This document shows, piece after piece, positions 1-8,587 of a stretch of 64,000 nucleotides of DNA (position 1 is the stretch's first letter; each line of letters opens with the position of its first letter). The notes below the pieces were generated by a model. It was not told the origin of the DNA. It searched no databases and saw only the letters and a list, made by a program, of their open reading frames with translations. The translations under genes and the position numbers were made by a program. This DNA is from Solidesulfovibrio carbinoliphilus subsp. oakridgensis. Lineage in GTDB: Bacteria; Desulfobacterota; Desulfovibrionia; Desulfovibrionales; Desulfovibrionaceae. The stretch lies in the NCBI RefSeq assembly GCF_000177215.2, contig NZ_CM001368.1:3107625-3171624 (forward strand). The letters run 5' to 3'.

Positions 1-60
1 TTTTTTCAAAAAGGGGTTTCCTCCCCCGGTTCCTGGCTTCCTTCCTCCCACGGAGGTCCC

Positions 61-906
61 ATGGTCGGTGCGCTGGCGCGGTTGGTGAAGGTGGAGCATT
101 CGGTTTTCGCCTTGCCGTTCGCCTATATCGGGCTCTTTGTGGCGGCCGGCGGCTGGCCGGGCTGGCGGCCGTTTCTGCTCCTGACGCTGGCCATGGTGGC
201 CATGCGGTCCTTTGCCATGGCCGTCAACCGGCTGGCCGACCTGCGCTATGACCGGCTAAATCCCCGCACGAGCCGGCGCGAGCTGGTGACGGGCGAGGTG
301 CCAGTGCGGCAGGCCTGGGTGTTTGCGGCCGGGTGCGCGGTGGTCTTTGTGGGCGCCTGCGGGGGGCTCAATCCCCTGTGCCTGGCCCTGGCGCCGGTGG
401 CCCTGGTTTGGGGAGCCTTTTACAGCCTGACCAAGCGGTTCACCTGGCTTTGCCATTTCGTCCTCGGCTCGGTGCTGGGGCTGGCCCCGGTGGCCGGCTG
501 GCTGGCTGTCAGGCCCGAGTTCGCCCTGCCGGCGATTCTTTTCGGCTGCGGCGTGACCTGCTGGACGGCCGGGTTCGACGTGCTCTACGCCTGCCAGGAC
601 GTGGAGTTCGACCGGCAGCAGGGCCTCAAGTCCCTGCCGGCCCGGTTCGGGATCGGCACGGCCCTGGCCTTGGCCGCCTTTTCCCATGTCGATGCCGCGC
701 TGTTCTACCTCCTGGCCGGCTATGCCGCCGGGTTGTCCTGGATCTATTACGCCTTCTGGGCGGTCTGTTCGGCCGTGCTCCTGGTCGAGCACCGGCTCAT
801 TTCCGAAAACGACCTGTCGCGGGTCAATGTGGCGTTTTTCACCCTGAACGGCATCGTGGCGGCCCTGCTCGGGGTTGGCACGCTGTTGGCCGTTTTTCTG
901 CACTAA
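61..906 (+). CDS. UbiA-family prenyltransferase (menaquinone pathway, MqnP-like)
   Basis: An integral membrane enzyme that would prenylate an aromatic acid during quinone synthesis. The first Asp-rich motif is seen around residue 55 (NRLADLRYD) and the second around 175 (DVLYACQDVEFD), as expected for Mg-diphosphate binding in UbiA enzymes. About eight hydrophobic segments are spread over 281 residues, the normal family length. The ATG at 61 follows an ACGGAGG ribosome site. In Desulfovibrio-type anaerobes, which make menaquinone by the futalosine route, this family member is usually MqnP; that role is inferred. A UbiX homologue lies at 44250. The family is clear, the exact substrate is not. 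Confidence 0.88.
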   Translation: MVGALARLVKVEHSVFALPFAYIGLFVAAGGWPGWRPFLLLTLAMVAMRSFAMAVNRLADLRYDRLNPRTSRRELVTGEVPVRQAWVFAAGCAVVFVGACGGLNPLCLALAPVALVWGAFYSLTKRFTWLCHFVLGSVLGLAPVAGWLAVRPEFALPAILFGCGVTCWTAGFDVLYACQDVEFDRQQGLKSLPARFGIGTALALAAFSHVDAALFYLLAGYAAGLSWIYYAFWAVCSAVLLVEHRLISENDLSRVNVAFFTLNGIVAALLGVGTLLAVFLH

Positions 907-916
907 GGGGGCCGGT

Positions 917-1306
917 ATGCGGTTCGTCCTTTTCCTTCTCGTTCTCCTCGTGTTGTGGGACGTGGCCTGGCTTATGGCCGGAGTGGGGCAGACGCTGCCC
1001 TGGCGGCTTAAGACCATGCGCAAGGACGGTGCCGGTCCGCAGCTCCTCGACGTGCGCACCCCGGCCGAGTACGCGCTCTTCCATATCCCCGGCGCGGTCA
1101 ACCGGCCCGACGCCTTCGGCAAAAACGCCAAGGACCTCGGCCTCGATCCCGACCGGCCGGTGGTGGTCGTCTGCATGACCGGCCACCGATCGCCTTTCGT
1201 GGCCAAAAGGCTGGCCGACCAGGGTCTTGCCGCCACCAACCTGACCTGGGGCATGGCCGGCTGGAAGCTCGCCGGCGGCGAAACCCGCTCCGGCTCCGCC
1301 CAATAA
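917..1306 (+). CDS. Rhodanese-domain protein with N-terminal membrane anchor
   Basis: A single rhodanese domain of 129 residues. The N-terminus (about residues 1-20) is hydrophobic and looks like a signal anchor, so the domain probably sits outside the cytoplasm. The substrate-entry motif (DVRTPAEY) is near residue 43, and the active-site loop CMTGHRSP near residue 85 supplies the catalytic Cys for sulfane-sulfur transfer. The ATG at 917 lies 11 bases after the UbiA stop and follows AAGGGGG; an upstream in-frame start at 875 would overlap the previous gene by 32 bases and is less likely. It is probably cotranscribed with the UbiA gene. Its sulfur donor and acceptor are unknown. Confidence 0.85.
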   Translation: MRFVLFLLVLLVLWDVAWLMAGVGQTLPWRLKTMRKDGAGPQLLDVRTPAEYALFHIPGAVNRPDAFGKNAKDLGLDPDRPVVVVCMTGHRSPFVAKRLADQGLAATNLTWGMAGWKLAGGETRSGSAQ

Positions 1307-1356
1307 CCCTCCGCCCCTCCCTCCGCCCAGGGAGGCCGGGACTGTTTGTTGCGCCA

Positions 1357-1416
1357 CCCCCTTTCGGGGGGTCCGGGGGGGATGATCCCCCCCGGCCGCC
1401 GGAGGCATCTTCCTCC
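1357..1416. repeat. Intergenic palindromic repeat, copy A
   Basis: This is a GC-rich stem-loop made of a G-run and C-run around GATGATC, followed by CGGCCGCCGGAGGCATC. The same core recurs at 24902, 25724 and 44837, with partial copies at 24354 and 40461. All copies lie between genes. It may act as a terminator or an mRNA stabiliser. Confidence 0.8.
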
Positions 1417-1504
1417 GTCAAGGCACGGTGGACGCCGGTGCGGGCATGGCCTATGGTGCGCCGGTCGGCGGGCGGAGTCTGTCCGCGCCTGCCGTCCGAA
1501 ACGT

Positions 1505-3037
1505 ATGACGCCGATCGTATCCCTTTTCCTGGCCGCGCTTGGCCTGTCGCTCATGCTCACGCCGGTCGCCCGGTGGGTGGGGCGGCGGTTCGCCATCCTG
1601 GCCATGCCGCAAGCCCGCACGGTCCACACTTCGCCCATGCCGCGAAGCGGCGGCCTGGCCCTGTTTCTCACCTTTTTCGCCTGCCTGGCCCTGGCCCCCG
1701 AGTTTTTGCCGGCCCGGACCGTGGCCAAATTGTTCAACCGGCCCATGTGCTTCATCTACGCCGGGGCCTTGCTCATCTTTGCCGTGGGTTTTGCCGACGA
1801 CAAGTGGACCCTGCCGTCGAAGCTCAAGCTCCTGGCCCAGGTCGCGGCCGCCAGCATCGCCTGCTGGGGCGGGGCGCGCATCGCCTTTTTCTCGCTCCCG
1901 GGTGAATTCGTCATCCATTTCGACGTGTTGTCCTACGTGGTCACGGTTTTCTGGTTCGTGCTGCTCATCAACGCCATCAACCTGATCGACGGCCTGGACG
2001 GGCTGGCTGCCGGGGTGGTCTTTTTCGGCAGCGCGGTGCAGGCGGTCCTGGCCGTCATGCGCGGCGAGTTCCACACGGCCGCGCTCTTCGGGGTCATGGC
2101 CGGGGCCACGCTCGGGTTTCTGCGCTACAACTTCAATCCGGCCAGCCTCTTTCTCGGCGACGGAGGCAGCTATTTCCTGGGCTACATGCTGGCGGCCCTG
2201 TCCGTTTCCGGCTCGGTCAAGAGCCAGGTCGGCGCGACGCTCCTCATGCCGCTCATCGCCCTTGGCGTGCCGCTCCTCGACACCATCACCGCGCCGCTGC
2301 GGCGGTTCATGCGCGGCCGGGACATGTTCGAGCCGGACAAGCGCCACGTGCACCACAAGCTGCTGAACCGCGGCTGGTCCCAGCGCAAGGTGGTGTTTTT
2401 CCTCTACGGCATCACCATTTTCCTGGCCCTGACCGCCCTGGTCCTGGTCAACCTGCGGGACGCGCCGGTGGGCCTTTTCCTGGTGGCCGTGGGCGCGGCC
2501 CTGGTGCTTCTGGTGCGTAAGGCCGGCTATTTCAGCTATTTCGCCGTGGACAAGATCCTCGGCTGGCTGCGCGACGTCTCGGACGACACCGGCATCGCCC
2601 GGAACCGGCGCACCTTCCTGCACCACCAGATCGAGATTTCCCAGGCGTCGGACGTCGAACAGCTGTGGACCCGGATGACCGAGGCCTTGGATTTGCTGCA
2701 GTTCGACATGGCCGAGATGGTCCTGTCCGGTACCGGGGCCGGATCGTGCCGCTTCCCCGGACCGCCTCTGGCGTCGGAAACGGCCGGCCCGAATGCCGCG
2801 CCGGCCTTCCGCTGGCGGCGCGAGGGCGGGGCGGCGGCGGACCGGGAACTCATGTGCTCGCCGACGGTCATGAAGCTCGAACTGCCGCTGATCGGCAAAT
2901 CCGGCCAGACCTACGGGGCCTTGTGGCTGGTCATGAACCTGGCCGGGGACCCGATGAACGAATTCACGCTGCGCCGGGTGGAAAACCTGCGGCGCACGGT
3001 GATCGCGGCCCTGGACGGCCTGTCCGCCACGGCATGA
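1505..3037 (+). CDS. WecA/TagO-like polyprenyl-phosphate sugar-1-phosphate transferase with C-terminal extension
   Basis: A membrane enzyme that moves a sugar-1-phosphate (usually GlcNAc-1-P) from its UDP form to undecaprenyl phosphate, starting cell-surface glycan assembly. Family motifs are visible: GFADDKW near residue 95, NAINLIDGLDGL near 157, FLGDGGS near 217 and the RHVHHKLL loop near 280. About eleven membrane helices end near residue 345. The final 165 residues are an unusual soluble tail that may resemble a degenerate GAF domain. The start at 1505 is the first Met before the hydrophobic region; its ribosome site is poor. The stop overlaps the next gene by four bases (ATGA), which suggests translational coupling to the glycosyltransferase. 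Confidence 0.88.
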   Translation: MTPIVSLFLAALGLSLMLTPVARWVGRRFAILAMPQARTVHTSPMPRSGGLALFLTFFACLALAPEFLPARTVAKLFNRPMCFIYAGALLIFAVGFADDKWTLPSKLKLLAQVAAASIACWGGARIAFFSLPGEFVIHFDVLSYVVTVFWFVLLINAINLIDGLDGLAAGVVFFGSAVQAVLAVMRGEFHTAALFGVMAGATLGFLRYNFNPASLFLGDGGSYFLGYMLAALSVSGSVKSQVGATLLMPLIALGVPLLDTITAPLRRFMRGRDMFEPDKRHVHHKLLNRGWSQRKVVFFLYGITIFLALTALVLVNLRDAPVGLFLVAVGAALVLLVRKAGYFSYFAVDKILGWLRDVSDDTGIARNRRTFLHHQIEISQASDVEQLWTRMTEALDLLQFDMAEMVLSGTGAGSCRFPGPPLASETAGPNAAPAFRWRREGGAAADRELMCSPTVMKLELPLIGKSGQTYGALWLVMNLAGDPMNEFTLRRVENLRRTVIAALDGLSATA

Positions 3038-4161
3038 GGGTCCTCCAAGTCGGGAAATTCTACCCGCCGGACGCCGGCGGCGTGGAAACCGCCACCCGGC
3101 AGGCGGCCGAGGGGCTGGCCCGCCTCGGCGCGACCGGCGAGGTCGTCTGCTTTGCCGGCTCCCATGCCCCGGACGGCGCGGCGGCCGTGTGGCCGGTCCA
3201 CCGGCAGCCGGTCCTGGCCACCGTCGCGTCCCAGCCCCTGTCCCTGGCCTACGTCCGCAAGGTCGTGGCCCTGGCCCCGGGCTTCGACGTGCTCCACGTC
3301 CACCTGCCCAATCCCCTGGCCGGCCTGGCCCTGTTCCTGGCCCGGCCGCAGGCGGCCGTGGTCCTCCACTGGCACAGCGACGTCATCGGCAAGGGCCTGC
3401 TCGCCGCGGCTACCCGGCCCCTCGAAACCTGGCTCTGCCGCCGGGCCGACCTGGTCATCGGTCCCACGGCCGTGCACGTGGAACAGTCGGACCGGACACC
3501 GGAATTCGCCGGGAAAAGTGCTGTGGTGCCTTTTTGCGTGGACGCCTCCATGGCCCGGCCCGAAGCGGCCGACCCGGCCCGGGTGGCCGCCCTGCGGCAG
3601 CGGTTCGGCGGCCGGAAAATCGTCTTCGCCCTGGGGCGGCTGGTGCCCTACAAGGGTTTTGGCGTCCTCGTCGAGGCCGCCGCCCGCCTGCCCGAGGACG
3701 CGGTCACGGTCATCGGCGGCTGCGGCCCCCTGGCCGAGACCCTTGCCACCCAGATCGAAGCGGCCGGTCTGACAGACCGGGTCATCCTGCCCGGCCGCAT
3801 TCCCGACGCCGGCCTGCCCGATTGGCTGGCCGCCTGCCACGTCTTTTGCCTGCCGTCGGTCACCCGGGCCGAGATGTTCGGCATCGTCCAGCTCGAAGCC
3901 ATGGCCTTCGGCAAGCCCGTGGTCTCGACAGCCATCCCGCGCTCCGGCGTCCCCTGGGTCAACGCGGACGGCGAGACCGGCCTGCTCGTCCCGCCCGGCG
4001 ACGCGCCGGCCCTGGCCCGTGCCCTCTCCCGGCTCCTGGCCGACCCGGCCCTTGGCGCCCGCCTCGGCCGTGGCGGGCGGGCCGCCGTGGCCGGCCGGTT
4101 CTCCCGGGCCGCCGTGGACGCGGCCCTCGGCCGGGCCTACGCCCGGCTTCGTCTCGCCTGA
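3034..4161 (+). CDS. Glycosyltransferase family 4
   Basis: A 375-residue GT-B enzyme of the GT4 family. The N-terminal half begins with the nucleotide-fold strand MRVLQVGKFYPPDAGGVE, typical of acceptor-side GT4 domains. The C-terminal half carries the EMFGIVQLEAMAFGKPVV segment near residue 285, where the EX7E pair binds the nucleotide sugar. It is coupled by an ATGA overlap to the WecA-like gene, so it probably adds the next sugar to the same lipid-linked glycan. The donor sugar cannot be told from sequence. Confidence 0.85.
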   Translation: MRVLQVGKFYPPDAGGVETATRQAAEGLARLGATGEVVCFAGSHAPDGAAAVWPVHRQPVLATVASQPLSLAYVRKVVALAPGFDVLHVHLPNPLAGLALFLARPQAAVVLHWHSDVIGKGLLAAATRPLETWLCRRADLVIGPTAVHVEQSDRTPEFAGKSAVVPFCVDASMARPEAADPARVAALRQRFGGRKIVFALGRLVPYKGFGVLVEAAARLPEDAVTVIGGCGPLAETLATQIEAAGLTDRVILPGRIPDAGLPDWLAACHVFCLPSVTRAEMFGIVQLEAMAFGKPVVSTAIPRSGVPWVNADGETGLLVPPGDAPALARALSRLLADPALGARLGRGGRAAVAGRFSRAAVDAALGRAYARLRLA

Positions 4162-4209
4162 TCCCGCAACCGTCTCTCCGGATATTCCCGTGGCCATTCC
4201 CGTCCCGCC

Positions 4210-4239
4210 TGGACAGGCGGCCGGGTCCATGGCTATAGG
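4210..4239 (+). promoter_or_regulatory. Possible sigma-70 promoter
   Basis: TGGACA at 4210-4215 and TATAGG at 4234-4239 are separated by 18 bases, about 26 bases before the ATG at 4266. The match is moderate. Confidence 0.35.
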
Positions 4240-4265
4240 ATGGGGAAACCGCAAAGGAGTTTGCC

Positions 4266-4595
4266 ATGTCCGATCAAAAGTGCGCCTGCGGCTGCCCCGT
4301 GGGCTCGTTTTCCGCCATGACGCTGACCGCCTGGGGCCTGGCCCTGCTCTACGTCGTCTTCATGTTCATCGAGGCCACCACCATCCGCTGGTGGGTCATG
4401 CTGCCCCTGGCCCTGGCCAGCTTCTACCTGTTCCATGTCCAGCGCGGCCAGACCGAGGGCGCGGAGAAAAAAGCCTGCTGCTGGGGTTACTGGCTTATCA
4501 TCGTCGCCTTCATCGTCCACGACATGTGCCTGTCCGGCCAGCTCGTGGCCGCTTACCACCGCCTGACCGCGGCCGGCCTGCCGCTCCATGGCTAA
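4266..4595 (+). CDS. Small membrane protein of unknown function
   Basis: A 109-residue protein that I do not recognise. The N-terminus carries a short cysteine cluster (CACGC, residues 6-10), followed by three or four hydrophobic segments; a further CC pair lies near residue 77. The ATG at 4266 follows a good AAAGGAG site. Its last eight bases overlap the start of the cupin gene, so the two are probably translated together. The cysteines could bind metal or a cluster, but nothing else supports that. Confidence 0.7.
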   Translation: MSDQKCACGCPVGSFSAMTLTAWGLALLYVVFMFIEATTIRWWVMLPLALASFYLFHVQRGQTEGAEKKACCWGYWLIIVAFIVHDMCLSGQLVAAYHRLTAAGLPLHG

Positions 4596-5157
4596 CACGC
4601 TCTCCCTGCGCCGCATCTCGCCCCTGGCCACCCAGTCCGAACCCGGACGGTTCACCGTGGCGGATGCGGCGCTCCTGGCCCAGAAGGCCCGGGACGCGGC
4701 CGCCAATCCCCGCCAGCGCGAGATCCACCGCTTCCACACCGACAACGCGGCGACGCTCCACCGCATGGTAAACACCTTCCAGCCCGGCTCCTACGTGCGC
4801 CCCCACCGGCACCTCGATCCGCCAAAAGACGAATCCTTCGTGCTTTTGACCGGCCGCATGGGCTTCATCTGCTTTAAGGACGACGGCGGCTTCGAACCCG
4901 AAGACTGCGCCGTCCTCGACCGCGCCACCGGCGTCCTGGCCCTCGACGCCCCGGCCGGCGGCTGGCACGCCATCCTGGCGCTGGCCCCGGACACCGCCCT
5001 CTTCGAAGTCAAACCCGGCCCCTACAGCCCACTCTCCGACAAGGACTTCGCCCCCTTCGCCCCGGCCGAGGACGACCCGGCGGCCATGGACTACCTGCGG
5101 GAGACCGAAGACCGGTTCCGGAAGATCATGGGACTGGAGCCGCGCGACTGGACATAG
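4588..5157 (+). CDS. WbuC-family cupin-fold metalloprotein
   Basis: A 189-residue protein matching the WbuC cupin family by its conserved pattern: the N-terminal (R)EIHRFHTDN segment near residue 50, then HPHR-like RPHRHLDPPKDESF (about 71-85) and the second metal His in GGWHAILAL near 128. These residues line the metal site of cupins. WbuC genes often sit among surface-polysaccharide genes, in keeping with the WecA and GT4 genes just upstream, but no reaction is established. It overlaps the preceding membrane-protein gene by eight bases. Confidence 0.85.
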   Translation: MANTLSLRRISPLATQSEPGRFTVADAALLAQKARDAAANPRQREIHRFHTDNAATLHRMVNTFQPGSYVRPHRHLDPPKDESFVLLTGRMGFICFKDDGGFEPEDCAVLDRATGVLALDAPAGGWHAILALAPDTALFEVKPGPYSPLSDKDFAPFAPAEDDPAAMDYLRETEDRFRKIMGLEPRDWT

Positions 5158-5185
5158 CGGCGGTGCGGGGTGGGCCGGAAAGAGG

Positions 5186-5223
5186 CCTCCCCGGCCTGGT
5201 GGGCTCTCTCCCGGCCGGGGAGG
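5186..5223. terminator. Hairpin after the cupin gene
   Basis: Perfect 11-base arms (CCTCCCCGGCC and its complement) flank a 16-base loop, 29 bases past the cupin stop. There is no strong T-run. Confidence 0.5.
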
Positions 5224-5355
5224 GTTCGAGCGGAGTACCCCCCGGGTGGGGACCGGAGCAGAGTCCCCGGTCTTCTCTTTTCTTCGCTTGACGCAATCCC
5301 GGCGGCGTGGACTGATAGGGTTGTGGAGTCGTCCACTGCAACCGGAGGAAAGTCC

Positions 5356-6018
5356 ATGCCGCCTGTCCGTTTTACCGAAGCACTGGCCCGGGAATACGAA
5401 GGGATTTTTGCCGGGGCCGCCATCCGGCCCGAACGCCTGTCCGAGGTCCGGGCCGGGGCCGGGCGGCTGGTGGCCGGGGAGCGGTGGTCCCGCTACCGGG
5501 CCGTCGAGGCCAGGACCGGGGTGCCGGCTCCTGTGGTCGGCATCCTGCACAGCCTGGAGTGCGGCGGCTCCTTTGCCGGCCACCTGCACAACGGCGATCC
5601 GCTGTCCGGCCGCACCGTCCGGGTGCCGGCGGGCCGGCCGGCAAAGGGCGTCCCGCCCTTCGCCTGGGAGGACAGCGCGGCGGACGCCTTGGGCCTGCAC
5701 GGCCTCGACCGGTGGCGGGACTGGTCCGTTGCCGGGGTGGCCTACGTCCTCGAACGCTACAACGGCTTTGGCTACAGAAACCGCCGCCCGCCCGTGCCGA
5801 GCCCGTACCTGTGGAGCTTCACCACGGCCTATGCTTCGGGAAAATACGTGGCCGACGGCAGGTGGTCGGCCACGGCCGTCAGCCGCCAGTGCGGGGGCAT
5901 GGCGCTCTTGCGGGTGTTGCTGGAGACGGGCCGGGTCCGGCTGCCGGAGGCCGAGGCGCAGGGGGCCGGAAGGCCGGTGCCCGCGCCGGAGGCGGGGGAG
6001 GCGGCCCGGCCGGCCTGA
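5356..6018 (+). CDS. Lysozyme-like protein (putative peptidoglycan hydrolase)
   Basis: A 220-residue protein with no evident signal peptide. The sequence resembles a lysozyme-like family that I know from the conserved segments LHSLE, HLHNGDPL, RTVRVPAGRP and the later YNGFGYRNR and SPYLWSFTT. The Glu in ILHSLECGGSF (about residue 60) is the likely catalytic acid, as in goose-type lysozyme folds; this is inferred. ATG 5356 has an ideal GGAGGAA site five bases upstream; an upstream Met in the same frame at 5170 lies before a hairpin and is unlikely. How it would reach the wall without a signal is unclear. Confidence 0.65.
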   Translation: MPPVRFTEALAREYEGIFAGAAIRPERLSEVRAGAGRLVAGERWSRYRAVEARTGVPAPVVGILHSLECGGSFAGHLHNGDPLSGRTVRVPAGRPAKGVPPFAWEDSAADALGLHGLDRWRDWSVAGVAYVLERYNGFGYRNRRPPVPSPYLWSFTTAYASGKYVADGRWSATAVSRQCGGMALLRVLLETGRVRLPEAEAQGAGRPVPAPEAGEAARPA

Positions 6019-6024
6019 GGACAT

Positions 6025-6047
6025 CCGGGCCGGGCGTCACGGCCCGG
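6025..6047. terminator. Bidirectional hairpin between convergent genes
   Basis: Eight-base arms CCGGGCCG / CGGCCCGG flank a 7-base loop that contains the stop codon of the minus-strand gene. It could serve transcripts from both sides. Confidence 0.5.
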
Positions 6048-7218
6048 GGCAGGGGGGCGGAGGCGGCAGTTCCCGGGATTCGGTGGTGGAGCCGCCTCTG
6101 GTGACGCGGCTTATGACCAGGGATTTGACCGGGTTGCCGTCGTCCACGAAGTCGAAGCGGCCGGTGACGCCGTCGTAGGCGGGCAGGTCCATGAGGGCCC
6201 GGGTCACGGCCTCGGGCTCGACCGAGCCGGCCTGTTGCACGGCGGCCAGCACCACGCCCACCGCGTCCTGGGTCAGGGCCCCCAGTTCCGTGGGCGGCCG
6301 TTTGCGCTCGCGGCGAAAGGCGTCGGCGTATTGGCCGGACCGCCCGCCCGGCGCGTCCTCGCGCCAGTGGTCCACGTAGTAGGCCCCGTCAAAGGCGGAA
6401 AGCCGCGAGATCTCCGGCCCGTCCCAGGCGTCGCCGCCAAAGAGCGTGCCGGTGAAGCCGGCCTTTCGGGCGGCCAGGCCGAGGAGCACGGATTCCTTGC
6501 TGGCGTTCGGCAGGAAAAGCGCCTGGGGCTTCCCGGCCAGGGCCTCCCGCAGGAGGGGGGCGAAGTCGCGGTCGCGGTCCTCGTAGGCAAAGACCCGGGC
6601 CGTGCCGCCGCAGGCCGTGAAGGCCTGGAGGAAGGCCTCGGTCAGGGACGTGCTCGACAGGCTGTCCTTGTTGGCGATCACGGCCACCCGGTCGAAGTGG
6701 AGTTCGTTTCGGGCCAGCCGGCCGAGGACCGCGCCCTGGAAGGCGTCGGTGAAGGCGATGCGGAAGATGTGGGGCCGGCCGGCCGTGACCACCGCCGCCG
6801 TGGCCGAGGGCGCGATGAGCGGCACGCCGGCCGTCTCGGCGGCCAGGGCTGCGGCGTTGGCCAGCTCGCTCGGGTAGGGGCCGATGACGGCCATGACGTG
6901 TTGCCTGGCCACCAGGTCGGCCACGGCCCGGGCCGCGCCGTCGGTCGAATCCTTGTCGTCGGCGAAAAAAAGGCTCACGCGGCAGGGACGGCCGTTGACG
7001 ACCGGAAAGCCGTAGCGGTTGGCGGTTTCCACGGCGAACCGGGCCGCTTCCAGGGCGTCGCGGCCGGCCCGGAATCCCTCGCCGCTAAACGTGGCCACGA
7101 ATCCCAGCCGCACCTCCGGCCCCTTGGGGGCGAAACAGCCGGACAGGGCCGCAAGCGCCGCCAGGGTCAGCGTCAGCAGGGCCAGCATGGTGGCCGGAAA
7201 GCGGGGCTGGCTCGGCAT
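6037..7218 (-). CDS. Branched-chain amino acid type ABC substrate-binding lipoprotein
   Basis: A 393-residue periplasmic binding protein of the LivJ / receptor family type I fold. A lipobox (LSGC, residues 25-28) follows a hydrophobic leader, so the mature protein should be a lipoprotein. The body begins with the typical VRLGFVATFSGEG strand and has the ADDKDSTDGAARAV helix and VIGPYPSELANA segment of this family. No permease or ATPase genes are nearby; the protein may be an orphan receptor. It begins 9 bases after the LpxK-like gene, so they are probably one transcript. Confidence 0.85.
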   Translation of the reverse strand: MPSQPRFPATMLALLTLTLAALAALSGCFAPKGPEVRLGFVATFSGEGFRAGRDALEAARFAVETANRYGFPVVNGRPCRVSLFFADDKDSTDGAARAVADLVARQHVMAVIGPYPSELANAAALAAETAGVPLIAPSATAAVVTAGRPHIFRIAFTDAFQGAVLGRLARNELHFDRVAVIANKDSLSSTSLTEAFLQAFTACGGTARVFAYEDRDRDFAPLLREALAGKPQALFLPNASKESVLLGLAARKAGFTGTLFGGDAWDGPEISRLSAFDGAYYVDHWREDAPGGRSGQYADAFRRERKRPPTELGALTQDAVGVVLAAVQQAGSVEPEAVTRALMDLPAYDGVTGRFDFVDDGNPVKSLVISRVTRGGSTTESRELPPPPPCPGP

Positions 7219-7227
7219 GGCGTCCTC

Positions 7228-8385
7228 TCACGAGGTGTGGCGCTCCCGGGACACGGCCCGATAGGCCGCCTCCCACCAGGAAAGAAAGGGAACGTCGGTG
7301 AAAAGCGTCGGCCCGAACACGACCTCCGGATCATAGGTCCAGACGGCGTAGCCGTCGAGGGCCCGGCCGCCCTGGCGGAGCTTCAAGGCCAGCCGGGGCG
7401 AGGTCAGGATGGTTTTGACCCGCAGCCGTTCGGCATCGGCCCGCAGGTTCTCGAAATCCTGGCGCGTGAAGCGGTGGCGGTCGTGGATGAAAAAGGCCAG
7501 CCGGGGCGAGGCGCCGAGGTTGCGGCGCAGGAGTTCCGGCAGGATGTCGCGGTCGGATTCGCCAAGGACCGCGATGTAGGGCTCCTCGGCCAGGGCCTCG
7601 GCCGTGGCCGGGCCGTCCGGGCCCCGCCAGCGCCAGATGGAGAAGGTCAGGCCGAAGACCGGCTTGCCGTAGGGAGCCAGCCGGGCCTTGGCCGCTTCCA
7701 TGGCCGCGTCCAGGGACAGGGGGCCGGCAAAGACGCAAAAGGCCGAGGCCCGGGCCAGGGCCGTGGCGTCCAGGCGCCAGGCGCCGGCCGGAAAGACCTT
7801 GTTCCAGCCCGGCCCCAGGTCGTCGGGGGTAAGGAGGGCCAGCTCGATGTCCTTTTTGAGGCGGGCGTCGGCAAAGGCGTCCTCGAGCAGCAGCAGGTCC
7901 GGGGCGAAGGAGCGCACCGCGGCCGTGGCGGCCCGGGCCGGGTCGGAGTCGATGATGAAGCGGCCGGCCGGGTCGTAACTGGCCAGCAGCGCCGCCTCGA
8001 TGCCGGATTCGTCCGGATCGCCGCCCGGGGTCACCTGGAAGGGCACGGCCGGCGGGTGGCCGTCCCCGAGGGGCCCGGCCACGGCCGCGCCAACCCCCCG
8101 GGCCCTGGCCCAGCCAAGGAGCCAGGAGGTGAGCAGCACCCGGCCCCGGCAATCGGCCGACAGGCCGCCGACGCCGGCGGTCGCCGCCTGGGGCCGGCAG
8201 GTCCGCAAGAGGCCCAGGGCGTGGGCCTTTCGCCGCAGGCGCTGGTACAGGGCGAAGAGCCGGGACGGCGGCACGAGCAGCGCCCGGAGGGCGCGTTTCA
8301 CGTGTTCGGCGATCGGCTGGCGGGTGGCAAGGGAAACGGAGGGGCGGGGCCGCCCCTCCGTCTTTTTTCGTCTGGTGTTTCGCAT
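7228..8385 (-). CDS. LpxK-like protein lacking the P-loop
   Basis: A 385-residue protein whose middle aligns by eye with tetraacyldisaccharide 4'-kinase (LpxK): LLTSWLLGWARARGVG after the P-loop position, PGGDPDESGIEAALLA where LpxK has its GDE motif, then SFAPDLLLLEDAFAD in place of the DDGFQH catalytic stretch, and FPAGAWRLD where LpxK has LPAGPLRE. The GGTGKT Walker A is replaced by SADCRGRV and the catalytic Asp/His pattern is altered. It therefore looks like a diverged or inactive paralogue and not the housekeeping lipid A kinase. It lies directly upstream of the binding-protein gene. Confidence 0.6.
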   Translation of the reverse strand: MRNTRRKKTEGRPRPSVSLATRQPIAEHVKRALRALLVPPSRLFALYQRLRRKAHALGLLRTCRPQAATAGVGGLSADCRGRVLLTSWLLGWARARGVGAAVAGPLGDGHPPAVPFQVTPGGDPDESGIEAALLASYDPAGRFIIDSDPARAATAAVRSFAPDLLLLEDAFADARLKKDIELALLTPDDLGPGWNKVFPAGAWRLDATALARASAFCVFAGPLSLDAAMEAAKARLAPYGKPVFGLTFSIWRWRGPDGPATAEALAEEPYIAVLGESDRDILPELLRRNLGASPRLAFFIHDRHRFTRQDFENLRADAERLRVKTILTSPRLALKLRQGGRALDGYAVWTYDPEVVFGPTLFTDVPFLSWWEAAYRAVSRERHTS

Positions 8386-8533
8386 CGCTAGGCCGGCGCT
8401 CCGGGCATCCGTCCGGGGGCGCGGGGATCGGGCGATGCGGTCATGGCGTTTTGCTTCAAAAGGCGTTCCCGGGCCAGGGCTCGCGCGGACGGCCGGCCAG
8501 GAAAGGGCCGGCGGCGCGTCCTAGGGTCGCGCC

Positions 8534-8559
8534 CATGAAAAAGTACATACTTTTTCATG
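8534..8559. repeat. AT-rich perfect inverted repeat 1
   Basis: Twelve-base perfect arms (CATGAAAAAGTA) are separated by two bases, in an AT-rich island between two minus-strand genes. See also the inverted repeat at 8588. Confidence 0.85.
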
Positions 8560-8587
8560 GATAACCATCAGAGATGATTAAGTTTTC

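Noticed and set aside
8535-8564. Nine-codon open frame inside the first AT-rich palindrome (ATG ... TAA)
   Set aside because: It is a by-product of the inverted repeat and has no ribosome site.
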